Source: JAUIET01 sp045106985
Lineage (GTDB): Bacteria; Pseudomonadota; Gammaproteobacteria; Pseudomonadales; JAUIET01
Length of the DNA: 64,000 nucleotides
NCBI GenBank assembly: GCA_045106985.1
Contig: JBGCFQ010000021.1
Span: 62,001 to 126,000, forward strand
Direction: 5' to 3'
A program made the position numbers and the translations under genes. This document shows, piece by piece, positions 9,035 to 17,199 of the stretch (the first letter of the stretch is position 1; every line of letters begins with the position of its first letter). The notes beneath the pieces are model-generated. The model saw nothing but the letters and a program-made list of their open reading frames with translations, made no database searches and was not told where the DNA came from.

Positions 9035-11431
9035 ATGTCGTACGAAGACGAAATCGATAATTCAGACCAACTAGTTATTGATATCAGTAATGGCTCCGGC
9101 TTAGCTCGCCAGGACGAAGTGTTACCTGAAAAACTTTATATCATTCCGATAACGAGTCGGCCGTTTTTCCCGGCACAAATACAACCGGTGATAGTCAGTA
9201 AAAAGCGCTGGGCCGAAACGCTGAGAAGAGTGGCTAAAAGCCCGCATATGGCACTGGGCCTAATTTATGTAGGCGATCAGGATCCGGATCAGGTATTGGC
9301 AAGCGATTTACCGCTGATCGGTTGTGTGGTGAGAGTGCACAATGCCACAGCCGATGACAACAATTTGCAATTTGTTGCTCAGGGGATAAAGCGTTTTCGT
9401 ATAGAACAGTGGTTCAAGGACAAGCCGCCAATGCTCGCCCAGGTATCGTATCCCGAGGCACGCATTGGAAATAGCGATAGTATAAAGGCCTACGCCATGG
9501 CCGTTGTTAAAGCCATCAAAGATCTGCTGCCATTAAATCCTCTGTATACAGAGGAACTTAAAAACTATCTGAGTCGTTTCAGTCCAAATGACCCCTCGCC
9601 ATTAACGGATTTCGCTGCGGCAATTACTTCTGCAAAAGGCAGTGAGTTGCAAGCCATACTCGAAACCTTGCCTATCCGTGCTCGCATGGAAAAAGTGTTG
9701 GTGCTATTGCGAAAGGAAATGGATGTTGCGGAGCTGCAATCCTCAATTACCGCCCGTATCAACGAGCAGGTAAGCGATAACCAGCGTGAGTTTTTCTTGC
9801 GTGAGCAGCTAAAGATAATTCAGAAAGAGCTTGGTTTGTCCAAGGATGACAAGACATCTGATGTTGATCAGTTTCGAGAGCGCCTTACAGAGCTTAAGCC
9901 ACCAGCCTATGCCCAGGAAAAAATAGAGGAAGAACTGAATAAATTATCGGTGCTTGATTCAGGCTCGCCAGAGTATGGGGTGACACGAAATTATCTTGAT
10001 TGGGCAACGTCGGTTCCCTGGGGTGTTTACTCTGACGATAAGCTTGACCTTGATAACGCCCAGAAGGTTTTAGATGCGCATCACGATGGGCTGGATGATG
10101 TAAAAGAGCGAATTAAGGAGTTTCTCGCGGTTGGCGTTTTTAAAGGCGAGATTGCCGGCTCAATTTTATTATTGGTTGGACCGCCCGGAGTGGGAAAAAC
10201 TTCAATCGGTCGATCAATTGCTGATGCATTGGGCCGTGAATTCTATCGATTCAGCTTGGGCGGTATGCGCGATGAAGCAGAAATTAAGGGCCACAGGCGA
10301 ACCTATATTGGCGCGATGCCAGGAAAATTTATACAGGCATTGAAGCAGGTAAAAGTGTCGAACCCAGTAATCATGTTGGACGAAATCGACAAAGTAGGCG
10401 CTTCCTATCATGGAGACCCAGCTTCGGCTTTACTGGAAGTGTTGGATCCAGAGCAGAACTCTGAATTTCGCGACCATTACATCGACATGCCAGTAGATTT
10501 ATCAAAAGTGCTGTTCGTATGCACGGCGAATCAGCTGGATACAATTCCTGGCCCATTGCTAGACAGAATGGAGACCATTCGACTTGCAGGTTACATAACG
10601 GAAGAGAAGCTGAGCATTGCAAAACGCCATTTATGGCCGAGAGCTTTGAAACAGGCCGGTGTGAATTCCAGGCAGTTGCGAATTAATCAAGGGGCGTTGA
10701 AAGTGCTAATTGAAGGTTATGCGCGCGAGGCTGGCGTACGTAATCTTGAAAAGCAGCTTAAGCGAATAATACGCAAGGCCGTTGTGAAATTATTGGATGA
10801 TCCCAAGCAATCTATCCGAGTCGGAAAAGATGAGGTTGCTGAATATCTTGGCCCGCCGATGTTTCGTCAGGAGCGTGTTCTGTCAGGAATTGGGGTGGTT
10901 ACTGGGCTTGCGTGGACGAGTATGGGCGGCGTTACCTTGCCTATAGAAGCAACCCGCGTTCACACCAATAACCCTGGATTTAAGTTAACCGGTAAGCTTG
11001 GTGACGTAATGCGCGAGTCTGCTGAAATTGCTCACAGTTATGTAATTTCGAACCTGGAACACTACGACTGCGACCAGGAGTTTTTCGACAAGTCCTACAT
11101 TCATGTACATGTTCCCGAAGGCGCCACTCCGAAAGATGGACCTAGCGCTGGCGTTACAATGACCACCGCACTTATTTCTCTGGCTAGAAAGCAGGCAATA
11201 CCCAGACCGTTGGCTATGACAGGAGAAATAACACTCACCGGGCAAGTGCTGGCCGTTGGAGGCATTCGCGAAAAAGTCATAGCCGCCAGACGCAGCAAAA
11301 TTAAAGAACTCTTGTTGCCGGAAGCTTGCCGACGAGATTTCGAGGAATTGCCAGACTATTTGCAGAAGGGCCTAACAGTTCACTTTGCTGATCATTACGA
11401 CCAAGTTTTCGATTTGGTGTTCGGTAAGTAA
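9035..11431 (+). CDS. Lon-family ATP-dependent serine protease
   Basis: A 798-residue AAA+ protease with the full LonA order: LON substrate-binding N domain (about 30-230), AAA+ module with Walker A GPPGVGKTS (near residue 382) and DEIDKVG Walker B region, and C-terminal protease domain. The catalytic Ser is in DGPSAGVTM (about residue 704) and the Lys in GGIREKV (about 747). The divergent N terminus and lack of a neighbouring clpX or hupB suggest the second, stress-linked Lon seen in pseudomonads (AsrA-type) rather than the housekeeping Lon; I cannot prove this. The best Shine-Dalgarno (AGGAG, 9014-9018) is 16 bp from the ATG but 4 bp from an in-frame CTG at 9023. Confidence 0.92.
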   Translation: MSYEDEIDNSDQLVIDISNGSGLARQDEVLPEKLYIIPITSRPFFPAQIQPVIVSKKRWAETLRRVAKSPHMALGLIYVGDQDPDQVLASDLPLIGCVVRVHNATADDNNLQFVAQGIKRFRIEQWFKDKPPMLAQVSYPEARIGNSDSIKAYAMAVVKAIKDLLPLNPLYTEELKNYLSRFSPNDPSPLTDFAAAITSAKGSELQAILETLPIRARMEKVLVLLRKEMDVAELQSSITARINEQVSDNQREFFLREQLKIIQKELGLSKDDKTSDVDQFRERLTELKPPAYAQEKIEEELNKLSVLDSGSPEYGVTRNYLDWATSVPWGVYSDDKLDLDNAQKVLDAHHDGLDDVKERIKEFLAVGVFKGEIAGSILLLVGPPGVGKTSIGRSIADALGREFYRFSLGGMRDEAEIKGHRRTYIGAMPGKFIQALKQVKVSNPVIMLDEIDKVGASYHGDPASALLEVLDPEQNSEFRDHYIDMPVDLSKVLFVCTANQLDTIPGPLLDRMETIRLAGYITEEKLSIAKRHLWPRALKQAGVNSRQLRINQGALKVLIEGYAREAGVRNLEKQLKRIIRKAVVKLLDDPKQSIRVGKDEVAEYLGPPMFRQERVLSGIGVVTGLAWTSMGGVTLPIEATRVHTNNPGFKLTGKLGDVMRESAEIAHSYVISNLEHYDCDQEFFDKSYIHVHVPEGATPKDGPSAGVTMTTALISLARKQAIPRPLAMTGEITLTGQVLAVGGIREKVIAARRSKIKELLLPEACRRDFEELPDYLQKGLTVHFADHYDQVFDLVFGK

Positions 11432-11714
11432 ATATGCGTTAAACCACGAGCCTTTTTATTGCTGACTCGCAAGATTCCAGTAAAGGGGCGTTTTAATGCC
11501 ATTCGCACTTGCCTTGCCTCTGAGTTTGCGCCAAACTTATAGTGTCTTCTTGAGAAAGCTCCCGTAGCCGTCAAAAAACACAATGTTTAACCTTCAAAAT
11601 ACAATCGCATTGAAATGCATGCACCTGTCGACGTCGCCTAAGCGCGCGCCATCGACGTGTCGTGTGCTCTGCGCACTTGTGATTACAAATGATTTGGGCT
11701 TGGTGAAAAACACC
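11432..11714. other. non-coding stretch after the Lon-family gene
   Basis: About 280 bp with no reading frame that looks like a gene. The longest short frame starting with ATG on the plus strand (near 11495) encodes only 23 residues without a convincing ribosome-binding site. GC-rich complementary patches occur at 11625-11680, but I cannot assign a structure. The interval runs into the structured terminator region described separately, so it could be a long 3' untranslated region or contain a small RNA promoter. Confidence 0.4.
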
Positions 11715-11800
11715 TATAGCGGGTCAGGGGGTTAGCCGTCGTGTGACGACCAAGTTTCTTCAAAGAAGCCCCCGCGAACCAAGTTCTCGGGGGTTTTTTC
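11715..11800 (+). ncRNA. candidate small RNA or attenuator ending in a strong terminator
   Basis: A compact structured segment. It contains a GTCGT/ACGAC hairpin (11738-11750), G-rich strands GCGGG (11719-11723) and GGGGG (11727-11731), and the terminator arm CCCCCG (11769-11774). The G-rich strands can pair with the same C run that forms the terminator, so mutually exclusive folds are possible. A TATAGC box at 11715-11720 could be a -10 element, in which case this is an independent small RNA; otherwise it is the leader or trailer of a neighbour. I recognise no known RNA family. It lies between the Lon-family gene and the MFS gene. Confidence 0.3.
11766..11799 (+). terminator. intrinsic terminator
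   Basis: The stem CCCCCGCGAAC (11769-11779) pairs with GTTCTCGGGGG (11783-11793), with one C-T mismatch and a 3-nt CAA loop, followed by six T residues (11794-11799). It is the strongest terminator in the window. It lies 335 bp after the Lon-family stop codon and about 116 bp before the MFS start. Confidence 0.85.
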
Positions 11801-11857
11801 GTTATTAAGCGACAGAAATGGCGGGACTAAAAAGAATTTAACGAACATATAACGCGC

Positions 11858-11908
11858 GGTGACGCAAAGCCGCTAGACAAAGTGAAATGAGAAGCAGCTA
11901 AGGACTGC
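11858..11908 (+). promoter_or_regulatory. c-di-GMP-I (GEMM)-like riboswitch 3' half, possibly degenerate
   Basis: GGTGACGCAAAGCC at 11858-11871 matches the most conserved block of the c-di-GMP-I riboswitch. It is followed at roughly the expected distance by GCAGCTAAGGACTGC (11894-11908), a GCAG/CTGC hairpin resembling the 3' tetraloop-receptor stem. The AAGGA ribosome-binding site of the MFS gene is in its loop, 11 bp before the GTG start. The matching 5' element (GGCAAACC and its hairpin arm) is not apparent upstream. This is therefore either a diverged or truncated aptamer, or a chance match. Confidence 0.35.
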
Positions 11909-11915
11909 GTTAATC

Positions 11916-13181
11916 GTGGTGAATAAAATGGAACGCGCATTACTACATAATATTTTGAAAGTGTATGGCATTGGATTCTGCCATTCGTTTCAGCTCATAT
12001 TGCCAGTGTTTGTCCCGCTGTTGCTTGGCAAGGGGCTAACTATGTCTGAGATTCTGCAAACGCAGGCAATCTTTGCACTGACTGTTGCCATGTTTGAGGT
12101 GCCCTCAGGATATCTAGCTGATGTTTACGGCCGGAAAGTTAGCTTGGTGCTCTCGGCTGTATTGATGCTGCTTTCTTATGTCTGTCTTTATTCAGCCGAA
12201 ACCTTCGTTGATTTTTTGGTGTTTGAAATTGTAATGGGTGTGGCGCTAAGTCTGAGCTCAGGCTCTGATATGGCCATGCTATTTGATTCGCAGTTGGCAC
12301 TGCAGAAGCTCAACAAGACCTTTAAGTTGCCAGCGTCCGTTGGAAAATTGGTGGCGCTAACGTCTTTATCCGAGGGCGTTGCAGCGGTTGTCGCTAGTGT
12401 GTTGTTTATAAGCATGGGCTCGGAAACAACGTTTGAGTGGTTGCTCGGCTTGCAATTACTTTTGGGTTTGCCACCACTGATTATCGTGCTGACTCTTGTT
12501 GAGCCGCCTCGAACCACTAGTAACGCGGGTGCGCAGGACAATATGCGTTCAATAATAGGAACCTTACTCTATGCTGATCGGCTGGTGCTATGGATAGCGA
12601 TTGCTACCGTTGTTTTCGGTTTGTACGCGATGTTTGCATTTTGGACTTATCAGCGATTTTGGGAGTTAGAAGGTATACCTCTGGAGTATTTTGGATTTCT
12701 ATGGGCGGTTCACTGCGTATTGCGCGGTGTCAGCGCACAGCTGGCTACTCGTCTTGAGGCTTGGGTTGGAACCAGGCAATTGATGGCTGTGGTAGCGGTG
12801 ATGCCGGCTCTGGCGTTTGCTGGCATGGTCGGCTTTTCCGGCTGGTCTGCAATTGCCTGTGCGTTGATCATTCCTGTCAGTCGAGGTATGAACGCCGTAT
12901 TGCTATTTGATGCATTAAACAGTCGGGTTGATAGTGCTTTTCGTGCGACGATTAACTCCTTGTTGAACTTGGTCATTCGCGGCGTGTTCATAATAGCGGG
13001 TCCAATGCTCGGTTTAGCAATGGATCAGCTCGGAATGGACTTAACTTTGTCGCTGCTGGCCGCCAGTGCGCTGCCTATATTGGGGTTTGCCAGCTTCATG
13101 TTATTGCGCGTACTCAGAAAACAGCAAACTAAACCGAGTTGCTTACCTATTGACGCGTGCGAAGCGCGGACGGCAGAGTAG
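11916..13181 (+). CDS. MFS transporter
   Basis: Twelve-helix-type major facilitator of 421 residues in the inner membrane; substrate unknown. The cytoplasmic loop after helix 2 carries the MFS signature as GYLADVYGRKVSL (about residues 66-78), and hydrophobic segments continue to about residue 405. Possible starts are GTG 11916, GTG 11919 and ATG 11928. AAGGA at 11900-11904 favours the first. The leader carries a riboswitch-like element and the gene ends in its own terminator at 13201-13231, so it is a single-gene unit. Confidence 0.85.
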   Translation: MVNKMERALLHNILKVYGIGFCHSFQLILPVFVPLLLGKGLTMSEILQTQAIFALTVAMFEVPSGYLADVYGRKVSLVLSAVLMLLSYVCLYSAETFVDFLVFEIVMGVALSLSSGSDMAMLFDSQLALQKLNKTFKLPASVGKLVALTSLSEGVAAVVASVLFISMGSETTFEWLLGLQLLLGLPPLIIVLTLVEPPRTTSNAGAQDNMRSIIGTLLYADRLVLWIAIATVVFGLYAMFAFWTYQRFWELEGIPLEYFGFLWAVHCVLRGVSAQLATRLEAWVGTRQLMAVVAVMPALAFAGMVGFSGWSAIACALIIPVSRGMNAVLLFDALNSRVDSAFRATINSLLNLVIRGVFIIAGPMLGLAMDQLGMDLTLSLLAASALPILGFASFMLLRVLRKQQTKPSCLPIDACEARTAE

Positions 13182-13200
13182 CAGGTCTATACAGTGCGAT

Positions 13201-13231
13201 GCTGGTACGGTAACGTGCCAGCCTCTTTTTT
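13201..13231 (+). terminator. intrinsic terminator after the MFS gene
   Basis: A 9-bp stem, GCTGGTACG (13201-13209) with CGTGCCAGC (13214-13222) including one G-T wobble, a GTAA loop, then CTC and six T residues (13226-13231). It lies between the MFS stop codon and the ribosome-binding site of the TauE/SafE gene. Confidence 0.8.
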
Positions 13232-13256
13232 GTTAGCCATCAACAGGAGCGCTTTG

Positions 13257-14012
13257 ATGGAAATATGGCAGTTAGCTGTACTTACCTGTGCAGGGGTCGC
13301 CAGCGGTTTTATGAACGTCATGGCTGGCGGCGGCTCTTTATTAACTGTACCTATTATGCTGTTTATGGGCATACCGGGGCCTGTTGCCAATGGTACAAAT
13401 CGGATTGCAATACTGGCCCAAAACTTTACAGCAGTGCTTACTTTTTTTAAAAAAGGATATTCAGATTTTAGGTTGAGCCTGAGCCTGGCGTTAGCGGCCG
13501 TGCCTGGTGCGATCATCGGTGCTTTGATCGGCACCGAATTGCAAGGAGTTTGGTTTGATCGAATAATTGCTTTAGTAATGGTAGTGGTTATGATTCTCAT
13601 GGCGACGGAGAAAAAACCTGTCGCAAAGGAGAGCTCAGAAGAAGTTTCGGTCTCGCCAAAGAGGCTTGTTCTTGGTCATCTGTGCATGTTTGGCGCTGGA
13701 TTGTGGGGCGGTTTTATTCAAATAGGCGTTGGCTTCATACTGATGCCGATTTTGCATCGAGTGTTGGGCTTGAGCTTGGTGCAGGTCAATATGCACAAAG
13801 TGTTTATCGTACTGATGTATACCATTGCAGCGTTGGCCATATTCGCAGCAAAAATAGAATTACTTTGGATGGTCGGTTTATGTCTTGCCATTGGTAACTC
13901 TATTGGCGGATGGCTGGGCGCGACAGTCACGATTTCGAAAGGAGACGAAACGATTCGTCGTGTGTTCAACGCTGTATTGATTGTGTTCATAATAAAACTT
14001 CTGTTTTTCTAG
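13257..14012 (+). CDS. TauE/SafE family anion permease
   Basis: Integral membrane protein of 251 residues in the sulfite exporter TauE/SafE (DUF81) family, which exports sulfite or related organosulfur anions. The first TM repeat carries the glycine-rich motif NVMAGGGSLLTVP, and the second repeat has GGFIQIGVGFILMP. Seven or eight membrane segments are visible. The ATG at 13257 is preceded by AGGAG at an 8-bp distance and is preferred over an upstream ATG at 13194 that lies in the terminator. It is far from the taurine genes (44-54 kb), yet is the only sulfite-exporter candidate seen here. Confidence 0.85.
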   Translation: MEIWQLAVLTCAGVASGFMNVMAGGGSLLTVPIMLFMGIPGPVANGTNRIAILAQNFTAVLTFFKKGYSDFRLSLSLALAAVPGAIIGALIGTELQGVWFDRIIALVMVVVMILMATEKKPVAKESSEEVSVSPKRLVLGHLCMFGAGLWGGFIQIGVGFILMPILHRVLGLSLVQVNMHKVFIVLMYTIAALAIFAAKIELLWMVGLCLAIGNSIGGWLGATVTISKGDETIRRVFNAVLIVFIIKLLFF

Positions 14013-14033
14013 AAGCAGAAAAGGACGAATAAA

Positions 14034-14198
14034 ATGAGCGAAGAACTTAAAACCCTATTTTTCGTGGCGCTGGCTGTTTTAATTGTTGGCGGTTTGATGC
14101 GCAGTAGCTGGCGGATGCTCAGGCAGAGCGAAGACATGTTGAAAGACGTCGATAAAAATAAACTGCGTAAGCTAGACAAGGATGGCTGGGACGACTGA
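14034..14198 (+). CDS. small single-pass membrane peptide (54 aa)
   Basis: A short frame of 54 residues with a good ribosome-binding site (AAGGA about 9 bp before ATG) located 21 bp after the TauE/SafE stop. It has a short acidic N terminus (MSEELKT), one hydrophobic helix (about residues 8-22) and a charged C-terminal tail ending KLDKDGWDD. That topology is typical of small accessory membrane peptides. Position implies co-transcription with the permease. I recognise no family; function unknown. Confidence 0.65.
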   Translation: MSEELKTLFFVALAVLIVGGLMRSSWRMLRQSEDMLKDVDKNKLRKLDKDGWDD

Positions 14199-14210
14199 GT
14201 TTTATCCTCT

Positions 14211-16031
14211 CTAACCCCGCTGCTCGTCACGAAATTGCAGATCTGCAAGACGTTTGTACAACGGTGAGCTGTTAACCAAACTCGAATGTGTGCCCTGGGC
14301 GACCAATCGTCCTTGCTCAAGAACGGCAATCTTGTCGGCGTGCAGAACGGTTGCCAAGCGATGGGCAATGATGATTGTGGTACGGTTATGCATCAATTCC
14401 TGAAGTGCTAGTTGTATTTGATGTTCGCTTTCTGCATCCAAAGCACTCGTTGCCTCATCCAATAACAGAACACGCGGATTTTTAAGCAGGGCTCTGGCGA
14501 TGGCTATTCGCTGGCGTTGCCCCCCAGACAGGCGCACACCACGGTCACCAAGAAAACTGCCGTAACCCTCTGGTAGTTCCGAAATAAACTCATGAGCATG
14601 TGCAGCCTTTGCAGCGGCAATGACTTCTGCATCGCTTGCATCAGGCCGGCCATAGCGAATGTTACTGGCGACGTTAGTTGAAAAGAGGGCGGGTTGCTGA
14701 GCCACAACAGCAATTTGACGTCGATATTCCTGAGGGTTGAGTTCACGAATATCAACGCCGCCGAATAGTATGCAGCCCTGCTGCGGATCATAGAAACGCT
14801 GCAGCAATTCAAATACGGTGGATTTCCCCGCCCCGCTTGGGCCAACAAGCGCGAGGCTTTTACCTTCGACTATGTCTAAGTTGAAATCTTGCAATGCGGG
14901 AGAATCCGGACGTGATGGGTAACTAAAGCTAACGGCGCTAAAGTTGGCATTAGCGTCCAGCTTGGCCGCCGCCGCGGCAGGCTCAGCAGGGGCAACTATT
15001 TCGCTGGGCTCACTAATAAGCTCCAGCAATCTTTCTGTAGCGCCTGCCGCGCGTTGCAATTCTCCATACACTTCTGACAAAGTGCCCACTGCCATGCCGA
15101 CCATCAGCGCATAAAACATAAAGGCGCCAAGCTCTCCGGCCGTCATTGCACCTGAAAGAACATCATGTCCTCCAGCCCATAACATGCTACTTAAGCCACC
15201 AAACATCACCACAATGGCTATCGCTATCATTGCTCCACGCTGGGCAATTCGCTTGCGTGCGATTACGAAGGCGTATTCTACTTCCTCGCCGAAAGCGCTT
15301 TTTTCGAGCTCTTCTTGAGCGAAGCTTTGGACTGTTTTGATATTCTGAATCGCCTCGCCAGCGTAACTACCAACACCGGCAATGCTGTCCTGACTCTTTC
15401 GGCTGAGCTCTCGAACTTTTCTACCGACCCAAAACATTGGCAGCATAACCAATGGTACGCTTGCCATAACGATCAACGTCAACTTCAGATTGGTGATCAA
15501 CAATATAATTAGTGCGCCTACCAACATGATGGAATTACGTAATGCCAGTGAAAGAGAGCTGCCAATAATGGATTGTAAGATTGTTGTGTCGGCTGTCAGC
15601 CGAGACATGATTTCACCGCTCAAGTTCGTTTCGAAGTAGCTCGGGTGTAGCGTAACAATATGATCGAAAACAGCTTGGCGGAGATCAGCTGATACCCGCT
15701 CTCCAAGCCAAGACACCAGATAAAAGCGCATATAACTACCGGCGGCCATTGCAACGGCAAGGACCATGATAATGCCAATTGCAGCGTTAAGACGATCGCC
15801 AGATTCCGAGACGAATCCACCGTCTATCAATAGCTTTACGCCTTGTCCCATGGACAAAGTGATAGCCGCAGTGAACAATAGAGCCGCAGCTGCAGCAATA
15901 ACGCGGCCTTTGTAAGGCTTTAGAAAAGTTAGCAAAGTCGCTAGAACTTTAAAGCTTGCCTTGCCTCGGGGTCGTTGTTGCGGTTCTTGTACAGAATTAT
16001 TGCTATCGGAATCTGACACACTGGGTTCCAC
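14211..16031 (-). CDS. MsbA-like ABC exporter (fused permease and ATPase)
   Basis: Half-size ABC-B exporter of 606 residues that should work as a homodimer in the inner membrane. The N-terminal six-helix domain spans about residues 30-330. The nucleotide-binding domain follows with Walker A GPSGAGKST, signature LSGGQRQR, Walker B VLLLDEATSALD and the H-loop IIAHRL. The layout matches the lipid A exporter/MsbA and related multidrug group, but no lpxK or kdsB lies nearby, so lipid A flipping is not supported by context. It diverges from a secreted esterase. Confidence 0.88.
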   Translation of the reverse strand: MEPSVSDSDSNNSVQEPQQRPRGKASFKVLATLLTFLKPYKGRVIAAAAALLFTAAITLSMGQGVKLLIDGGFVSESGDRLNAAIGIIMVLAVAMAAGSYMRFYLVSWLGERVSADLRQAVFDHIVTLHPSYFETNLSGEIMSRLTADTTILQSIIGSSLSLALRNSIMLVGALIILLITNLKLTLIVMASVPLVMLPMFWVGRKVRELSRKSQDSIAGVGSYAGEAIQNIKTVQSFAQEELEKSAFGEEVEYAFVIARKRIAQRGAMIAIAIVVMFGGLSSMLWAGGHDVLSGAMTAGELGAFMFYALMVGMAVGTLSEVYGELQRAAGATERLLELISEPSEIVAPAEPAAAAAKLDANANFSAVSFSYPSRPDSPALQDFNLDIVEGKSLALVGPSGAGKSTVFELLQRFYDPQQGCILFGGVDIRELNPQEYRRQIAVVAQQPALFSTNVASNIRYGRPDASDAEVIAAAKAAHAHEFISELPEGYGSFLGDRGVRLSGGQRQRIAIARALLKNPRVLLLDEATSALDAESEHQIQLALQELMHNRTTIIIAHRLATVLHADKIAVLEQGRLVAQGTHSSLVNSSPLYKRLADLQFRDEQRG

Positions 16032-16074
16032 TGCGGTTTTAGGCCGTGCATTCTCTCATAGGAGGCCCCCTATC

Positions 16075-17121
16075 ATGTTGCTTGTTAATCGGTGCTTTTA
16101 TGCTCTGTTGCTCTGCGTGTGCGCAGCTGTGTCTTGGGCAAGCGACGCGGGCGACCCTCAACCGCCGAAGTATCCTGTTCCCAGCCATGTAAGCAATAGC
16201 GCAAAGGCGATGTTGAATCGACCGATTGATTTGCACCGAGCTAGCCAGGTGCCTGTTACTAAGCAGCAGTGGCTGACGTCCATCGAGCGTGTGTCTGGCA
16301 ACTACCAGCACATGCTGGCGGTGGCAAGGTCAGCGCCTGTTTCAATTGAAAAAACAAAGATGGCAGGCGTTACTGTAAGAATAATTACGCCGACGAACTT
16401 ACCAATATCGAACAAAAATAAAGTGCTAATGAACCTACATGGCGGTGCATACATTCATTTTGGCGGCGATTTAAGTGTGCTAGAGGGCATTGCTTATGCG
16501 GCTGCCGGTCAGTATAGGGTGGTGGCAGTTGATTACCGTATGCCGCCTAATGACCCCTTTCCCGCAGCGGTAGATGATGCTGTTGCTGTCTATAACGAGT
16601 TACTGAAAACCTATTTGGCGAAGAATATAATTATTTTTGGTGGCAGCGCAGGGGGTGGTTTAACGGCGGCGTGTATATTAAAGGCTCGCGATCAGGGGCT
16701 GCGAATGCCCGCGGCAGCGATTATGAACACGCCATGGTCCGATTTGAGTAAAACAGGCGACAGCTACTACACCAATGCGGGGGTTGATCCAATACTGCCA
16801 ACCTATGATGGTGTTCTCGGAGCTTCAGCCGAGCTGTATGCGGGAGACTATGACCTAAAACATCCATTGGTATCGCCAGTGTATGCAGATTACAGCAAAG
16901 GTTTTCCACCCAGTTTGTTGATCACAGGCACGCGTGATCTGCTTTTAAGTAGTACGGTACGTTTGCACTTGAAGTTAAAGGAGGCAAATATTCCAGCTGA
17001 ACTTCTAGTATTTGATGCAATGTGGCATGGGTTTTCGGCGGACCCCCGGCTGCCCGAGGCACAGCTCGCTAATCGCGAAGTGTTTAAGTTTATCGATAGA
17101 GTTTTCTCGAGTGCGCAATAA
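16075..17121 (+). CDS. exported alpha/beta hydrolase (HSL-type esterase)
   Basis: Predicted secreted or periplasmic carboxylesterase, 348 residues from the ATG at 16075. GGAGG sits 9 bp upstream; a longer frame to 15961 would run into the divergent ABC gene. Residues 1-22 form a signal peptide. The hormone-sensitive-lipase oxyanion motif HGGAY starts near residue 122. The nucleophile Ser is near 190 in GGSAGGG, the acid Asp near 287 (GTRDLLLSS) and the His near 317 (MWHGFS). The substrate is not predictable. Confidence 0.85.
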   Translation: MLLVNRCFYALLLCVCAAVSWASDAGDPQPPKYPVPSHVSNSAKAMLNRPIDLHRASQVPVTKQQWLTSIERVSGNYQHMLAVARSAPVSIEKTKMAGVTVRIITPTNLPISNKNKVLMNLHGGAYIHFGGDLSVLEGIAYAAAGQYRVVAVDYRMPPNDPFPAAVDDAVAVYNELLKTYLAKNIIIFGGSAGGGLTAACILKARDQGLRMPAAAIMNTPWSDLSKTGDSYYTNAGVDPILPTYDGVLGASAELYAGDYDLKHPLVSPVYADYSKGFPPSLLITGTRDLLLSSTVRLHLKLKEANIPAELLVFDAMWHGFSADPRLPEAQLANREVFKFIDRVFSSAQ

Positions 17122-17199
17122 AATTGGGTGTCCAGTTTCCAGCTGCGTTTTAGGCGTAGTGCAGTCAAACTACTGTTTGGTTAACCGGGAGAAGATGTC

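Noticed and set aside
15961..16074. N-terminal extension of the esterase to 15961
   Set aside because: Overlaps the divergent ABC gene and buries the signal peptide; the ATG at 16075 has a strong ribosome-binding site.
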